Below, in pieces: positions 10,094 through 21,442 of a stretch of DNA of 64,000 bases. Origin of the DNA: Hydractinia symbiolongicarpus (lineage: Eukaryota > Cnidaria > Hydrozoa > Anthoathecata > Hydractiniidae); NCBI RefSeq assembly GCF_029227915.1, contig NC_079884.1:1488001-1552000 (forward strand), given 5' to 3'. The notes beneath the pieces are model-generated. The model was given only the letters and a program-made list of their open reading frames with translations, was not told the DNA's origin and did not search any database. A program made the translations under genes and the position numbers. The stretch's first letter is position 1, and each line of letters opens with the position of its first letter.

Positions 10094-10637
10094 TCAAGTG
10101 CTCCACTTCCTGTCGTGAATTTTCGGGTATACCCCGGCACAGCCCGAACAGATTGTCAGGAGGTCGTATAGGATGAGGTAATTCTCATTCTGTTGAACGC
10201 CTCGAATTTCCCGATCGATAACAGGGGAATCCAACTCGTGTTCAACGTCTTCATCTCTATTTGCTACAGCCCGCCTCTCCTTGGCATTAGCTAGGCAGGT
10301 CATGCAACTTTTAGTTAAAGTATTGCCCCTAATTTTAAATGTCGATGTCTCTCCTTAGCTCCTTGACACTGTCTATATCCACAAAATTCCCTATACAGGT
10401 TGATAACATGTGTGGATAGGGCTTTTGCAGTCTTCTCATCCTTCTCCTGAAGTTCCCGTTGCACATACTCGGTATGTACCTTGTCGATAGCCTCGTCAGG
10501 GGCCTTGTCAACAAAGTCCTCTGCGCATTTTTTGGGCAGAAGGTGTCCCTTGCCCTTACGTAGGGCATATTTGTGGGTTCCACATGTTCATATTCTGCAG
10601 AAATAGCCGTGTCGAATACTTGTGCAAGATCGGACAT
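10094..10637 (-). pseudogene. Conserved Polinton protein of unknown function, broken
   Basis: The ATG at 10635-10637 follows a TATAATAAAAGGA motif and opens MSDLAQVFDTAISAEYEHVEP. The family block (KYALRKGKGHLLPKKC, VHTEYVQRELQEK, LSTHVINLY) continues in a shifted frame, then returns to VDIDSVKELRRDI. After TAA, a Cys-containing stretch (SCMTCLANAKERRA) extends to 10094. From memory this is a conserved Polinton gene between the ATPase and the polymerase. No domain or activity is known to me. Confidence 0.5.
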
Positions 10638-10783
10638 TCCTTTTATTATACGTCAATATCTGAGGAAGCAAAATGCGATCAGGGCATAGGGCAGGAGTAT
10701 AATTATATACAGACATGCTTCCATTTAGTTATTTTGAAGAACCCTCCGGTTTTTCTTATTGTTGTTGTTTGAAACTTAGAGGC

Positions 10784-10960
10784 TCATAGTTTGGGGATCC
10801 TTGGAAGCTTGGATTCTATCGGTCCGGGAGTCCACCGATATGGGACATTTTTCACCTCCATTGGTTCAATCCAATTCCCCCTGTGACCACAGTCGCCAAC
10901 GCAAAAGAATCGCTCGCAATCATTTTCCCAAGGTATTCTTCTTTTATTTTATCAACCTTG
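10784..10960 (-). pseudogene. Possible small Cys/His protein next to PolB
   Basis: A short minus-strand frame reads CERFFCVGDCGHRGNWIEPM followed by a Pro-rich end (VPYRWTPGPIESKLPRIPKL) and TGA at 10784-10786. The Cys/His spacing could be a single zinc knuckle. The start is lost, and it could equally be a degraded gene end. The rest of 10640-10990 shows no gene. Confidence 0.3.
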
Positions 10961-10989
10961 ATGATTAATAGCAACATTGGTCAAACCCG

Positions 10990-13900
10990 CTAGAAATAAA
11001 AAGGCGCCGTATGTACCCCGTCATCGTGCACGACTCTTTTGTCAAAAAATCCTGAGAGCCCGAGTTTACTCTGTTCATACGTGATCATGCCCTGGTTGTG
11101 TACCCGACAATCCACGTTTTTGGCCATGTCCAGGCCACCCTTCAGCGCACTCAGGTATCTACCCCAGGTCACAGCATTCTGTCTCTTTGACATGCCCTTA
11201 CACGAGAATTTAGTACCCTCCTTACCCTCAACAAAGTAGCACTTGGCTGTCAGGACAATCATCCAAAACCCAATAAATTCCGCTTTAAATAACCCTCCCG
11301 TTCGACTCGAGCACTTATCGGTGACGAGCCAGTTTTTTACGTTTTTATCGTACTCGTCAAGCAGTTTGGGACGAACGACATCTCGTAACTCTTCTCTGGA
11401 GATGGCAAAATACGCACTGTCGGTGTCCATGTAAATGTACTCATAGTCCCGACAATCCACGTACTTGTCCAGAAAATTGTAGTAAAATTCGAGCATGCGC
11501 AACTTTGCGAGTTAATATACCGCGATACCGTACTAGTAGGCTCTATCGATAGCACATTTGCGCTTGTCCCTTCTTACCTCATAAGCATCCCCAATCTCTT
11601 CAAGGTCCTCCAGGTACGGGCTCCGCAGGGCTGCATCAACCTCCTTTTCATCCCTTTTGAATGTAGTATTTGCATGCCTTGCCAAATCTTCAATCATCTT
11701 GCCGTAGAACGAGTTGCCTTTCAACTTTGCCGGAGTCTTTATCATCCTGTCGTCGTGCATCGGCAATCTCCTCCGGGAACCAGGCAAAGGGCCTACCTCG
11801 GGCGTACTTGAGGAACTGGTGAAAGGCAGTAACCTTTAGCCCATGGTTAAGGTACCATTTTAGCACAGGGGTATACAGTACGTGTACCCGGAAAACGCTT
11901 GCGGACCGTAGTTTTTAAGTATTCGTGCATGTGCTCGGGGATTTGATCATCAGGTTTCTCCTTGACGATAAACAGGAGAGCCATTTCGGTGAGTTTGTCA
12001 CGCAGATAGTTGGGTACCTCGATATCAACTTGGGCAAAGCCAACGAGCGATCTATCTAGCACAACTCGCGTTAATAGCTATGTTAAGTTATGTGCCGATG
12101 TCGGTGCGGCCACCTTGATCAACTGTTCCTTCCCACAAGGAAAGTCCTGCATAAGAGTACTCGGGTACAGCATGTTTGCATCATACCCTAGAATGGTCTT
12201 GCACTTGTGAGGTTCGCCGTACACGTGAGATCTAATACCCGTCACGTCTCGTTTGTGATATCTACAGAATACGATCGCGGGACCACCCACCATCCCCGTC
12301 CGCAAAAGGTCGTAGGCCTCATTCCTCGTACATTTTTCACATGTTTTCCGTACCTCCTTGCAGGCCTTACAAGTCTTGCTATAGCAAGAATCTTTACACC
12401 TATGCCTGCAGGGGTCTCCTGGAGCGTATAGTTCTAGCTTCGGGTTCAGCCGTAGAGACATGTTCAATACGTAGCGCATTGACACGCCCGGAATACTGAC
12501 CGCGTCCTTCAAAATATTGATTTCATCGTCGTAATACTGCAACCTCGTCTTGTTCACGGCTTCAATGAGCGGTTCCACGTCGGCTAAGTTGTACTCACGC
12601 AACCAGTCCATCATGGTGACACATCCTCGCCTGTAAAACTCGGCGCAGAATGTCTCGTACTCTTCGCAAGATAGTGTGTTTCCCACTTAGCCGGCTATAA
12701 AAGTTCTCATGAGCCACAGCCCCAACATGTTTCAGCTTCTCCTGGTTCGTCAACCATTCATATGGAAACATGAGCTTTTTGGGCTTATATTCCAACGACT
12801 TGCACCAGCCGTCATAGCTTAGACCGGGGGCAAGGAAATTTTTAATATCTAGAAATTTAAATCTCGAAGTAGTGAGGAACATGTAGTCCTTATCTTTTTT
12901 CGCCACTTTGATCTTATCACCTTGCGCGATCTCTTCAACAAAATACCGCTTGATCAGGTTGATGTTGTACTTGCCGGAATTAAACCCTATTACAGCTACT
13001 TGATTTACCCACTCATCCCACAACTCCTGGTTCTTTTTGGAGAGCATGTCAAAGTCGTCGGGTTTTAGGTACATTCTCTCGACCTCTTTCACAATGAGGG
13101 CATGTTTCTTTTCCAGGTCCTCCACAAACAACTTGACCAGAATTTTGGGATTTTTGGGCTCAATGAACGTCGGGCGACTATTCAAACTATCGGCAATACC
13201 AACACTTACCGGAACATGTCTCAAAAGATATGTTAGATCTGAGGTTTGCTGGTAATTTAAAGGTGATAGGAGAGCTTCGAAATCAAATACCAGGTAGTGA
13301 GGATATATCCTGAACTCCTTCTGAAAGTACCTCTTGATTGTGGGAGGTTTTTCACATTCCCAAGCCCTGACGAGGCTATAGCTCTTTCCCCGTATCATCC
13401 TTTCCTTGGACAAGGTTGCAGCGTAATGAGCCTTGTCCGCCTCGGTTCTCCCGGACAGACAGCGATATCCGTACCACTTACAACGTTGTACTCGTAAGCG
13501 GTCTTTGTGACAGGCTCATAGCCATCCACTTTCCACTCCTTATTGTCATCACGCATAACACGCTCACCACCATGTCCACAAAGTGCATGATGGATATGTC
13601 TTCCGGTTTGCCTCGACATGTGTTCTATCTATTTTGATGCATCATAGCTATACCCCTCATCGTAAAAGACCTTTTCAGCCCTGCTCGGCATACGTTTGAT
13701 CTTCCCCCCTTTGATGATAATCGTCGTCTTGACACCCTCGCATTCGTTCATTTTTTGCCGTGTGGGGTGGTTGCTTTTGGTGAACAGTTGCTTGCACACC
13801 TCACATTCCCATTTCTGTTGAGCCAGCACATCTAAATCCTTGATGTAGAAACAGTGCCCGTCCAGCATACCTAGATCGATAGTGTCTAACTTTTTTTGTA

Positions 13901-14122
13901 CTGTTTTTGACCATAGACGAGACGCCGTGGTGCTTTCTCAGAGTTTGTCCTGGGTCGTCGTGAAGCGTTGCCCCTCCTGAAATTTGTTCCTTTGCCTTGC
14001 TGTATTAGAAAGGTGTCCCACACACTCTGTAGTCGGTCAGCAAGGGCGTCGCGAGTTGATGCCACTGGTGCAGACACAGTGCTATATAGTTTGCTAATTG
14101 CATTCCTGAACCAACTCATCTC
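10990..14122 (-). pseudogene. Protein-primed family B DNA polymerase (Polinton PolB), broken
   Basis: The gene begins MSWFRNAISKLYSTV at 14122 after TATATAAGAAAGGAG. It continues with a zinc-finger-like block (WECEVCKQLF, about 13820) and a GRHIHHALCGHGGE block. The exonuclease motif DFE lies at about 13284 and VIGFNSGKYNINL at about 12990. A Cys-rich insert and polymerase motifs A (YDANMLYPS, 12182), B (KLKGNSFYG, 11715) and C (YMDTDS, 11427) follow. Lesions include a shift in an A run near 13895, TAG at 13629-13631, a shift near 13487, one near 12690, TAG at 12078-12080, shifts near 11885 and 11765, TAG at 11533 and TAA near 11512. All catalytic motifs survive, but no product can be made. 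Confidence 0.9.
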
Positions 14123-14169
14123 CTTTCTTATATACACATTTCAACAACGTCCGAGGATTTCATTCTGTC

Positions 14170-14422
14170 GAGATGTTACTACGCATGCGTTGATTGTTGA
14201 TGAATTCCCCCTTTGACTCATTTTTTTGTATGATAGGGACTTTACCTTGATATGCATGACTAAGCACCGACTTGCGAGCGCATGCGTTGATGATCGGTGG
14301 ATTTTTGCTGATGATCAACGTATTTTTGTGTAATGAGGCGTGACAAGTAAAATTGTGTATGATCATTTTCATAAGAGTTTGACCGTGATTGAAAAAGTGT
14401 GTATGGAAGGACCCTCTACACT
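14170..14422. repeat. Polinton right terminal inverted repeat
   Basis: Reverse-complement partner of 1998-2252. Similarity ends at GAGATGTTACTACGCATGCG on this side. The 108 bp between this TIR and the palindrome (14423-14530) has no gene. Confidence 0.88.
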
Positions 14423-14530
14423 AGCTGTATATTCTTTGAAAAAAGCAACATTGCCTCTAAAGAACTTTGTATGGAGCAATCCATCACAATACACTAGAGA
14501 AAAAAAGTCCGTCTTTAGTTTCATGCATGT

Positions 14531-16338
14531 AAGCAAAACCTTAGTCAAAAAGATGCCTTACGCGTACAAGGTGGGTGACAATGCAATATGACAAATTTTT
14601 GTCCAATATCTATAATGCCGATTACATTGAATATTTTTAAAAGAGCTAAACTTACCAACTTCCTTGACGATAACAAAATTATGTCTGAGGAACAAATTTG
14701 GTATAGAAAGAAACTCTGTACAAAATTAGCAACGTTATTACTATCAAACGGGATTGGAAACGGAATCAACAAAGGAAATATAATGAGGGCATTTTTTGCC
14801 GATCTATCTGAAGCCTTCACAAGCTATGAAGGGATCTGTTTTACAATTGTTTACAGATTGCCTTTTTAACATAGTGAAATTGGGCGATATTGACGGTCAG
14901 AAGTCGTCCCCAAACTCCATTAATTGTAGGGTAGCCCAGGGGTTGATCCTTTAGCCCATACGATTTCTTATTTCCTTCAATGACTTTGAAGATTGTCTGT
15001 GACCTAAGGTTTTAAATTCTTCTGATGATACGTTTGTTTACCATAAAATAAACCTGTGTCAAAATCGAGCATGTCTTGAACTGCGAACTGAAAAACATTT
15101 CAAATCTGAGTCACAACGGACTCCTTATTCTTAAATCTAGCAAAACAGAATCCATGATATTTAGCATGAAGAAGAAACCACACCAGTAGTCTCATTTTCT
15201 TAGTATTCACATGTATTATGTAATTCCCACGCAGTAGATGGCGAAAAAAAGCCTACGACAGAAATTTTATCCTTACTTGTATAAAAATACAAGAAAAGAT
15301 TACGAAACTTGCTAAGAAATTTTTTTTAGTAAAATTATCTCAGGATTTAAGAAACTTTCACTAGTTGAGCATTTGGTTGGTTTTTTATGTGTACAAAATG
15401 TGTGCGCAGCTGGTTGGAATAGTAAAGTACGCAATCAGTGATGTTATGGATTTGTGTCAAAAAGGCAGATTTTAGGTTTCAAGTTAGCAATCTTATGCAG
15501 AATATCAAAAAGTACTAGACTCTTCTTTGCTTGATGAAAAAAAAGTAATGAAATTTTCTTTTTAAATGTTTAATTTTCAATCAATTAGTCTACCTAAATT
15601 AGTAATGGTACGAATGTGTGACACAATCTTTGAAAGGTAAACGGAGTGGTACAGTCAGAAAGTGATTGCCATGAAGTTTTTTGTCTTTACTTTCTCAGCA
15701 TGTGTCAAATCGACTCCTAATATATCTTAATTTTGAAATAAAACGCTAGCACACCCTGTTCGTTCGCCCTGGAGATTAAGCAATTATCCCAAGTTTGAAG
15801 GAACAATTCATACAATAAAGTGTATAACTATTACACTCACCATCCTCCATTAACTGTATCACTAAGAACTGCGGAGGAACCCAGTATTATCAAATTATTG
15901 GTACATCCAAAAAATGATTAGTTTGTCCTAATTTTCTATTAAAACGATGCATAGTGAGCACGCTTGCCGCGGATATTAAGCAATACGAAGTTTCCAAGTT
16001 CGAAACCATTTTACTCCGCTCCCTCCGTCAATCCTTCACAGAGGAAAGCATCAAAACCCCATATTAATGAGAGATTATCGCTAAATTAATATTGGTACAA
16101 ATGTGTGACGCAACTGTTGAGACACGGACAAGCTGGTACCGTAGAAAGTGAATGAAATCAAGTTTTCGAAACCAGCTCTCGCTACCACAGCGCACACGTT
16201 TGCGGCGAAGTTTGAGCAATCGCCAAAAGTCTGGAAAAAGGTTATTTCTCCCAATCTAGGGTGCTTATTTGTCACAATTTTTGCGCCAAAATTTAAAATC
16301 ATTGCAGTAAACTTTTTCCGTTTATTCTTTCGCCAGGG
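14531..16338. repeat. Left arm of a 3.8-kb palindrome
   Basis: The reverse complement of this arm occurs at 16553-18369. By eye the inner ~750 bp (15590-16338) look identical, while the outer part carries scattered substitutions and small indels. Within the arm, 15592-15680 and 16081-16160 are divergent copies of each other (CTAAATTARTAWTGGTAC pattern), a ~485-bp internal repeat. The arm includes a LINE reverse-transcriptase fragment. Confidence 0.9.
14588..15180 (+). pseudogene. LINE reverse-transcriptase fragment (palindrome left arm)
   Basis: The frame encodes the start of a non-LTR RT domain: CPISIMPITLNIFKRA, then DNKIMSEEQIWYRKKLCTKLA, with a damaged motif A region (ADLSEAF where FVDLSKAFD is usual). 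In other frames to 15180 there are remnants of the GVPQGS-type block and the catalytic loop. No endonuclease or ORF1 remains. It is inactive, and the inverted copy lies at 17690-18311. Confidence 0.65.
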
Positions 16339-16552
16339 AATGCGGCGGAACCAAGTGGAAAATATCTTCAAGCTTTAACGATGAATTAAGAAAGGTAAAA
16401 TTACTAAACACGAGATAACGGATTATTCATACACGGCCAAAAAATGTCAATTAAAAAGCATTCTTATACATTCTTATTCTTATACATGTGTATTGTACAT
16501 TATATAAAATGTTTGGAAACTTGTTAGATGATATGGAAGCATACATTCAATG
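16339..16552. other. Unique spacer at the palindrome centre
   Basis: About 214 bp where the arms stop matching (CCAGGGAATGCGG on the left, AATGTTCCCTGG on the right). It is AT-rich, with a repeated CATTCTTATAC motif and no coding content. Confidence 0.8.
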
Positions 16553-18369
16553 TTCCCTGGCGAAAGAATAAACGGAAAAAGTTTACTGCAATGATTTTAA
16601 ATTTTGGCGCAAAAATTGTGACAAATAAGCACCCTAGATTGGGAGAAATAACCTTTTTCCAGACTTTTGGCGATTGCTCAAACTTCGCCGCAAACGTGTG
16701 CGCTGTGGTAGCGAGAGCTGGTTTCGAAAACTTGATTTCATTCACTTTCTACGGTACCAGCTTGTCCGTGTCTCAACAGTTGCGTCACACATTTGTACCA
16801 ATATTAATTTAGCGATAATCTCTCATTAATATGGGGTTTTGATGCTTTCCTCTGTGAAGGATTGACGGAGGGAGCGGAGTAAAATGGTTTCGAACTTGGA
16901 AACTTCGTATTGCTTAATATCCGCGGCAAGCGTGCTCACTATGCATCGTTTTAATAGAAAATTAGGACAAACTAATCATTTTTTGGATGTACCAATAATT
17001 TGATAATACTGGGTTCCTCCGCAGTTCTTAGTGATACAGTTAATGGAGGATGGTGAGTGTAATAGTTATACACTTTATTGTATGAATTGTTCCTTCAAAC
17101 TTGGGATAATTGCTTAATCTCCAGGGCGAACGAACAGGGTGTGCTAGCGTTTTATTTCAAAATTAAGATATATTAGGAGTCGATTTGACACATGCTGAGA
17201 AAGTAAAGACAAAAAACTTCATGGCAATCACTTTCTGACTGTACCACTCCGTTTACCTTTCAAAGATTGTGTCACACATTCGTACCATTACTAATTTAGG
17301 TAGACTAATTGATTGAAAATTAAACATTTAAAAAGAAAATTTCATTACTTTTTTTTCATCAAGCAAAGAAGAGTCTAGTACTTTTTGATATTCTGCATAA
17401 GATTGCTAACTTGAAACCAAAAATCTGCCTTTTTGACACAAATCCATAACATCACTGATTGCGTACTTTACTATTCCAACCAGCTGAGCACACATTTTGA
17501 ACACATAAAAAATCAACCAAATGCTCAACTAGTGAAAGTTCTTTAAATCCTGAGATAATTTTACTAAAAAAAACTTCTTAGCAACCTTGTAATCTTTTCT
17601 TGTATTTTTATACAAGTAAGGATAAAATTTCTGTCGTAGGCTTTTTTTCGCCATCTACTGCGTGGGAATTACATAATACATGTAAATACTAAGAAAATGA
17701 GACTAATGGTTTGGTTTCTTCTTCATGCTAAATATCATGGATTCTGTTTTGCTAGATTTAAGAATAAGGAGTCCGTTGTGACTCAGATTTGAAATGTTTT
17801 TCAGTTCGCAGTTCAAGACATGCTCGATTTTGACACAGGTTTTTTTTGTGGTAAATAAACGAGTGCATCATCAGAAAAATTTACAACCTTAGAATGTCGT
17901 AGACAATTTTCAAAGTCATTGAAGTAAATAAGAAATCGTATAGGCTAAAGGATCAACCCCTGGGCTACCCTACAATTAATGGAGTTTGGGGACGACTTCT
18001 GACCGTCAATATCGCCCAATTTCACTATGTTAAAAAGGCAATCTGTAAACAATTGTAAAACAGATCCCTTCATAGCTTGTGAAGGCTTCAGATAGATCAT
18101 CAAAAAATGCCCTCATCATATCTCCTTTGTTGATTTCGTTTGCAATCCCATTTGATAGTAATAACGTTGCTAATTTTGTACAGAGTTTCTTTCTATACCA
18201 AATTTGTTCCTCAGACATAATTTTGTTAACGTCAAGGAAGTTGGTAAGTTTAGCTCTTTTAAAAATATTCAATGTAATCGGCATTATAGATATTGGACAA
18301 AAATTTGTCATATCGCATTGTCACCCACCTTGTACGCTTAAGGCATCTTTTTGACTAAGGCTTTGCTTA
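16553..18369. repeat. Right arm of the 3.8-kb palindrome
   Basis: Inverted copy of 14531-16338. It ends at GACTAAGGCTTTGCTTA, 17 bp before the hAT element begins. Confidence 0.9.
17690..18311 (-). pseudogene. LINE reverse-transcriptase fragment (palindrome right arm)
   Basis: Inverted copy of the left-arm RT fragment. It keeps DDLSEAF where the left arm has ADLSEAF, so this arm is slightly less decayed at the position of the catalytic motif A. The surrounding stops and frameshifts make it inactive. Confidence 0.65.
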
Positions 18370-18917
18370 GTATTTGCAACGGGTAACAGGGGCGGATCTA
18401 GGATTTCTGATGTACCCCGTCATAAAATGTACTTATATTAGTGACACGCGAAGGCCCACCCGTTGGGCCTGAGGGCCCAGAAAATTTTTAAACATTGGAG
18501 GATCCTAGATTGTCTGAAAACAACATTCCCGCATCTAAATTGTAAATTATTTTGAAAATAAAAAGGCTATTTGTCATTCATACAGCATAAAACGAAAATC
18601 GTTACCGTGTCATCTTTTCAACAATGTTGTTTGGTTGCTTCTCTTTCTTGCTGAGTTTCTATTGTTATATATGAAGCCTATGAACTAAAGAAACAAGATT
18701 ATCTCATATAATTTATAGATGTTAATAGGCCGTTTCGCTCAATATCAGAGCTCATCAGCATGCCTAGGATAACAAAAAATGTCATCCAGACATGGACAGC
18801 CAAATAAAAAAGAAGTAAAGAATTAAGATAACAAGATACAATGATGAGGAAAAAATAGAGAAAAATTTAGCTGTCATTGGCATATTTATATTTAAAAAAT
18901 ACAGGATAACTTGACAA

Positions 18918-19094
18918 CTGCAACTATGTTCTACTATTTCTTGACAGTTTTCAATTAAATGATAATGAATATTGGAATGAAATGGTTTTATATAAATTAA
19001 AATGAATGCAGGATAAAATGACAATTGAGTAACCCCATAGTCCCTGCAACTATGTTCTACTATTTCTTGACAGTTGTCAATTAAATGAAAATGA
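18918..19094. repeat. Direct repeat of ~51 bp
   Basis: 18918-18968 and 19044-19094 both read CTGCAACTATGTTCTACTAT and continue to CAATTAAATGA, 126 bp apart. They lie just downstream of the transposase stop, so the region may be the scar of the missing catalytic exon. Confidence 0.75.
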
Positions 19095-19102
19095 ACTATG
19101 GA

Positions 19103-21442
19103 CTAAAAAAATAGCTGATCATTGACTAAAACATTGATGGGCTGGGATTTAGATAACATCTGACTAATGAAATTATTAAAAACAGTGGAAGTAAATTCAT
19201 GTAAACCATTGTTTGTGGATTGATGTTGATTAAAAGATCTAGTTGCATCATTCCATTTTGTAAAAGGTTGTAAAAAAAGGTTTTGAATTTTACCACATTT
19301 GTCAGGGAACTTTGATCCAAAAAGAACACAGGGTAAACAAAAAGCCCCATCATAAGCTGGTGAGTAGCGAAGCCAAGGGTAATCTTTCAACCACTTTGAA
19401 CGGAACTGACGTTTTAAAGTTTTAGGGTAGGTATAATCTGCAGAAGGGGAAAAAGTCTGATTTATTAGATCGAAAATTTGTTTGTCTGTCATCCCTTCTT
19501 TAACACGAAGTCTGTAATATGCAACATCAGTTACATCAAAATGTTGTGGAAGGGAATCAACTATTTTTGATGTTATGACTGATTTATTATTGTTTGGAAA
19601 AAAATTAGGTTCATGGCTAGTACTATTTTGTAAAAGATTACTAAAAACATTAGATACAGAAGAAGTAGAAGGATTTGAAATGTTGCTTGAAGGTGTATAA
19701 TTAGTAACTTTTATTATTGCTTGGGGATCCTGACTTGATGTAGGCAATTGCTGAGGAAGAGATACCTTTGGTAAAATAAGCTTATTCTTGGTGACAGGTT
19801 TAAAATCAATTTTCTTTTGAAAGAATCCAGAAACATTGGTAGACATACATTTCTTCTTAAATAGAGGCTTATAAATTAATTCCTTAGAAGTAAATAAAAG
19901 TGGCACATAGTGATTATGTTTAAAAGTAAGATCTGAAATGAGATGACCTTCATAACAAAACAAAATATGGAAGCAAGTTTCATCAACCTTTGGCACACGT
20001 GGAAAAACCTTTTTATTGAATATTTCTTTGTATTTGAGAGGACCACAATCAGGATAATAACACATAATATTTCTGCGAATTATAGAAGACAATGACAAAA
20101 CAAAGAAAAAACCAGACCACTAATTCATGTTTTTCAAACAAAAAGTAGCCTCAGCTTTGACAAGTTCAGCAGCCTTAAAATTAGTATCAACAGCAGCATG
20201 AGATACTGACATTGCTAAAATATTTGATGGACTTAAAGATGGATATTTGTCAACAAATAAATTGGGGTGAGAACTATAATACTCAGAATTGACAAAAAGT
20301 TCAATGCAAGCAAGTAGCCTTAACTGTTGCGTCAAACTATTATCACCTACCAGACATAAGGATATGGAGCTAAACAAGCAATTTCCAGATGATTCGGACC
20401 TAAACAGTGAAAAATAAATAAATATTTCTTAGAGAAATTAAAGAGAATTCACTCCTCAGAGCAAAGACACTAAGTTTTAACATTTTGAGAAGAATCAAAA
20501 CCATTATTAATTCCACACACACACATGCCAGCTAGCTTGTGGCGCGCCGTAGATTAGTGGTTATGTGGCGCCGTAGATTAGTGGTTATGTGGCGCCGTAG
20601 ATTGGTGGTTATAGCTCTCGTACTCTGTGCGGGAGACTGGGGTTCGATTCCTCTTGACGGCGATTCAACATGGGCGAGTGAATGTTACCATAGCCCCGGG
20701 TTAACCCAAGCCATGTGAAGAAAATTGGGAAGATGGCACACTGTGTGGGCCGTTGGATGTTGCCGGGAGTTGTCTAGTAGAGCGCGGGCTCTAATTGGGT
20801 CTGCGTAGCTCAAAATGAGCATTAAATACTCGACTCTCCATCTACGCCATGGCCCCTCCTGGAAATAATAGACAGGGTATATCCCTCGATATTTGTGAGG
20901 CTAGCCATGTAAAATATGCACATCTATCTATCTATCTATCTGCCGTAGATACGGTTGCTAGCTCTCCAAGAGTAATAATCAAAACAAAAACCACGAATAC
21001 ATGTAGCTAGCTAGCTAGCCATAAGTAGTTCATGGTGATGACATAGTGATGTACACTTAATTACTATGGTAACAAATGGTCAGCAAAAACAGAAATGGAA
21101 ATTACAGAAAATAAAATCTTACCTCAATGCAACACAATTCTTGGAAGAAACTGATGCAGGAAGATAATTCAAAGCATCTTCATTCACACCAATTTCTCCA
21201 CAAGAAAGTACAGCATAAAGCTGTTCTGTGTTTAAAAACACATTTTTATTTGAATTTATCCATTTCTTAGAATAAATACTAAATATTTCAATCAATTTCT
21301 GCAAATCTTCGTCTTGAAATAATTTCAAAACATCTTCTCTCACTGAACTAAACGCCATGTTGAGCAATGATGTTGAGGAAGATATGAAGATGAAGACTAG
21401 CGTGAGCATTTTTGCTTTTGCAGGGTATTGATTTTTAGCCAA
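19103..21442 (-). pseudogene. hAT transposase: vertnin-like domain plus TTF zinc finger, truncated
   Basis: Exon 1 (start at 21442 or, more likely, MAFSSVRED at 21358) ends at a GTAAG donor at 21120. Exon 2 begins after an AG acceptor at about 20398 and restores the frame. Exon 2 reads SGNCLFSSISLCLVGDNSL, a vertnin/OTU-like start, and runs through one in-frame TAG (20120-20122). It then reaches a TTF-type zinc finger (WLRYSPAYDGAFCLPCVLFG, FTKWNDATRSFNQHQ) as in ZMYM1-type hAT transposases. It stops at 19103, before the catalytic and dimerisation domains, so it cannot transpose. Confidence 0.65.
20538..20942 (+). mobile_element. tRNA-derived SINE (family A)
   Basis: A tRNA-like head has A box TAGATTGGTGG (20598 on) and B box GGTTCGATTCC (20641-20651). 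A ~250-bp body and a (CTAT)n tail follow. The first 24 bp of the head (GTGGCGCCGTAGATTAGTGG and so on) are present in three tandem copies. It lies in the hAT transposase intron. It is not a tRNA gene: there is no convincing cloverleaf and it has a body and tail. Confidence 0.8.

Larger units (their letters stand above)
1998..14422. mobile_element. Polinton/Maverick (adintovirus-like) element, degenerate
   Basis: This 12.4-kb element starts AGTGTAGAGGGTCC and ends with the inverse, with TIRs of about 250 bp. It encodes the defining Polinton set: protein-primed family B DNA polymerase, retroviral-type integrase, FtsK/A32-like packaging ATPase and a double-jelly-roll capsid relative. It also carries several conserved Polinton proteins of unknown role. 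Intact Polintons run about 15-20 kb, so this copy has lost material; the adenain-type protease and an obvious penton were not found. Nearly every gene is broken by frameshifts or in-frame stops, so this is an old endogenous copy. Genes are intronless and tightly packed, as in a virus. Confidence 0.93.

Noticed and set aside
14427-14530. Target site duplication of the Polinton
   Set aside because: The six-base flanks on the two sides do not match, so none is claimed.
20591-20665. Functional tRNA gene
   Set aside because: A and B boxes are good, but there is no clean cloverleaf, the sequence continues into a SINE body with a tail, and related copies exist.
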